From NCBI GenBank assembly GCA_955652655.1, contig CATPCK010000816.1, forward strand, positions 1-8,989: 8,989 nucleotides of DNA. Direction: 5' to 3'. Made by a program: the position numbers and the translations under genes. A model generated the notes under the pieces. That model did no database searches, was not told the DNA's origin, and was given only the letters and a program-made list of their open reading frames with translations. Positions 7,648 to 8,989 of this stretch are shown one piece after another (position 1 is the first letter of the stretch; the number at the start of each line of letters is the position of its first letter). Source of the stretch: an uncultured Ktedonobacteraceae bacterium. GTDB lineage: Bacteria > Chloroflexota > Ktedonobacteria > Ktedonobacterales > Ktedonobacteraceae.

Positions 7648-8989
7648 TTACTCTGCCAGCAACTCCTCAATTTTTGCCTCGATTGTCCTTGCCGTGGGAA
7701 AGAAAGCAATTTCTTCAGCCGCATTGTAGGGAGCCGCGGGAGCCTGGAGCGCAGCAATAAAAGCGGGCGTCCCATCCAGATCGTAAAAACAGTTTTGTAC
7801 GATCCATGAATGAATATGGCGCCCGAAACTGGTAAGATCGCTCTCCTCAGTCACCACGATCACCCGGTTTGCATTACGCACTGCTGCCGCAACAGCCTCT
7901 TCGTCGAAAGGCGCGAGAGTGCGCAGATCAACGATCTCTATCGCACCACCCACGCGGTTGACTGTGTCGGTGGCTGCCGTGCAAGCCTCCAATACCATGG
8001 TTCCCCAACATATGATAGCTATACTTGTTGGCCCATCACCAACACGCAGGCGGCGAGCCTTACCCAGCGGTAATGTATAGTATCCATCGGGGACATTCCA
8101 GTATTCGGCCATTGCTGTAATAATGTTGCCATTACTATCCTTTGGCGGTTCAGAGCGGTAGAGCCGTCCGCGTTCCAGGAACGTTACAGGTGACTGTGCT
8201 CGTGCTGCTTCGAGCAGAAGACCCTTGGCATCGAAAGGCGTGGCCGGGCAGACTGTAATCATACCTGGAATCGAAGTAAACCACTGCTCGCCTGCGTTCG
8301 AGTGACCGTATGCTCCACCGCCTGCTGTACTGCTTGAGATGGGGCCCCCTCCTCCACTCCCAGATTTTGTGCGCAGCAAAAGGGGAACGCTCCAATCGCC
8401 ATAGCTCTGATATAGAACGCGCGCTGCCATGCGTAGGGTCTGCGCAGCCGATTGATGGTAGTCCACAAATTGAATTTCAGCGCAGCGGGCCTTCCCTTCA
8501 ATCATACCGGCACCTGCGGTAATACCGACAATGAGCTGTTCGTTCAGTGGGCTGCTGATGGCGCGTTCTGGAAATTTAGTGACGAGCATGGCTGTTGCGC
8601 CAAAGACGCCGCCTTTAGGACTACCCACATCCTGTCCATAGACAAAGAAATCCGCATCCCGTTGTGCCAGTTCTACCAGGCCTTCATTAATGGCACTTAG
8701 CATCGTTGACTGCCGTTTTGCTCCGCGAGGCGTATTCTCTCGCCATTGTGGCAGCTGAATGATGTGGTGCAACACACGGTCTCCAGTAGGTTCAGGCTCC
8801 TGCGATATCTGGCTTTCTGCATGCTCCAGCTCTGCACGTGCCTCTTTACGTATACGCTCAATATCGTCTTCCTGCAGATGTCCCTGGTTCACGAGCCAGC
8901 GACCATAGTTTTTCACCGGGTCTTTCGTTGCAGATGTTAGCTCAATCTCTTCTTTTGTACGGTAGGCTTTGATGTCGGTACTGCTGGAA
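7648..8989 (-). CDS. 2-oxoacid dehydrogenase E1, alpha-beta fusion (5' part cut by the window edge)
   Basis: The frame is open to the right edge: a GTG at 8916 could be read as a start, but 24 further in-frame codons continue to 8988 without a stop and encode coherent E1 alpha sequence. Numbering from that edge, residues 8-13 (YRTKEE), DP at 22-23 and YGRWL at 27-31 match the C-terminal tail of E1 alpha; a charged helix and linker run to about 90. A complete E1 beta follows: GQDVG at 117-121, GGVFGAT at 125-131, SPLNEQLIVG at 145-154 with E149 as the glutamate that activates thiamine diphosphate, EIQFVDYHQSA at 170-180, and GHSN at 227-230 with H228 as the active-site histidine. The transketolase C-terminal domain begins near 318 (TSIAIICWGT) and includes IVDLRTLAPFD at 351-361. 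The enzyme decarboxylates pyruvate or a branched-chain 2-oxoacid and passes the acyl group to lipoyl E2. Substrate choice cannot be decided here. No E2 or E3 gene lies downstream; the terminator follows directly. Confidence 0.92.
   Translation of the reverse strand, partial: SSSTDIKAYRTKEEIELTSATKDPVKNYGRWLVNQGHLQEDDIERIRKEARAELEHAESQISQEPEPTGDRVLHHIIQLPQWRENTPRGAKRQSTMLSAINEGLVELAQRDADFFVYGQDVGSPKGGVFGATAMLVTKFPERAISSPLNEQLIVGITAGAGMIEGKARCAEIQFVDYHQSAAQTLRMAARVLYQSYGDWSVPLLLRTKSGSGGGGPISSSTAGGGAYGHSNAGEQWFTSIPGMITVCPATPFDAKGLLLEAARAQSPVTFLERGRLYRSEPPKDSNGNIITAMAEYWNVPDGYYTLPLGKARRLRVGDGPTSIAIICWGTMVLEACTAATDTVNRVGGAIEIVDLRTLAPFDEEAVAAAVRNANRVIVVTEESDLTSFGRHIHSWIVQNCFYDLDGTPAFIAALQAPAAPYNAAEEIAFFPTARTIEAKIEELLAE

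Noticed and set aside
7648..8916. E1 beta as a separate gene starting at the GTG at 8916.
   Set aside because: Upstream in-frame codons to the window edge encode E1 alpha-like sequence with no stop, and no ribosome binding site stands before the GTG.
1..8989. Defence system, prophage, mobile element, CRISPR array or RNA gene.
   Set aside because: No transposase, integrase, nuclease, repeat-spacer pattern or tRNA/rRNA-like sequence was found; all long frames are metabolic or membrane glycosylation genes.

Overview
The window is one strand of a bacterial chromosome: every convincing gene lies on the minus strand, so transcription runs from right to left. It holds six genes, two of them cut by the window edges. 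The base composition is near balanced, and AGGAG-type ribosome binding sites precede several genes. A two-subunit ketoacid dehydrogenase E1 joined into one chain, next to an operon of many-spanning membrane glycosyltransferases, suggests a member of the Chloroflexota, possibly Ktedonobacteria. That placement is an inference with low to moderate confidence, because no phylogenetic marker gene is present.

Right part (7648-8989): the 3' portion of a thiamine-diphosphate E1 gene of the pyruvate / branched-chain 2-oxoacid dehydrogenase family. The reading frame stays open to the right edge and its first ~90 visible residues look like the C-terminal tail of an E1 alpha subunit, followed without a stop by a full E1 beta. 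The gene therefore appears to be an alpha-beta fusion. It ends in a strong hairpin terminator (7574-7628).

Middle intergenic region (7389-7647, 259 bases): it holds the terminator, a small inverted repeat (7503-7525) and a plausible promoter (-35 at 7464-7469, -10 at 7440-7445) firing leftwards into the next operon.

Left part (1-7388): a compact five-gene operon. In order of transcription it encodes a PMT/ArnT-like (GT39-type) glycosyltransferase, a large polytopic GT-C-like protein with an outward C-terminal domain and no firm family assignment, a PIG-V-like mannosyltransferase, an MptB/GT87-like mannosyltransferase, and a DedA/VTT-domain membrane protein that runs off the left edge. Gaps are 21, 3, 6 and 41 bases, and two of the starts use ribosome binding sites lying at the end of the preceding gene.

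Taken together, the operon looks like a membrane pathway that builds or decorates a glycan, glycolipid or glycoprotein on the outer face of the membrane from polyprenyl-phosphate sugars. The DedA protein could return the spent polyprenyl-phosphate carrier to the inner face, as shown for some DedA proteins (UptA). No polyprenyl-phosphate-mannose synthase, flippase or acceptor gene is visible. No RNA genes, CRISPR arrays, insertion sequences or phage genes were seen.
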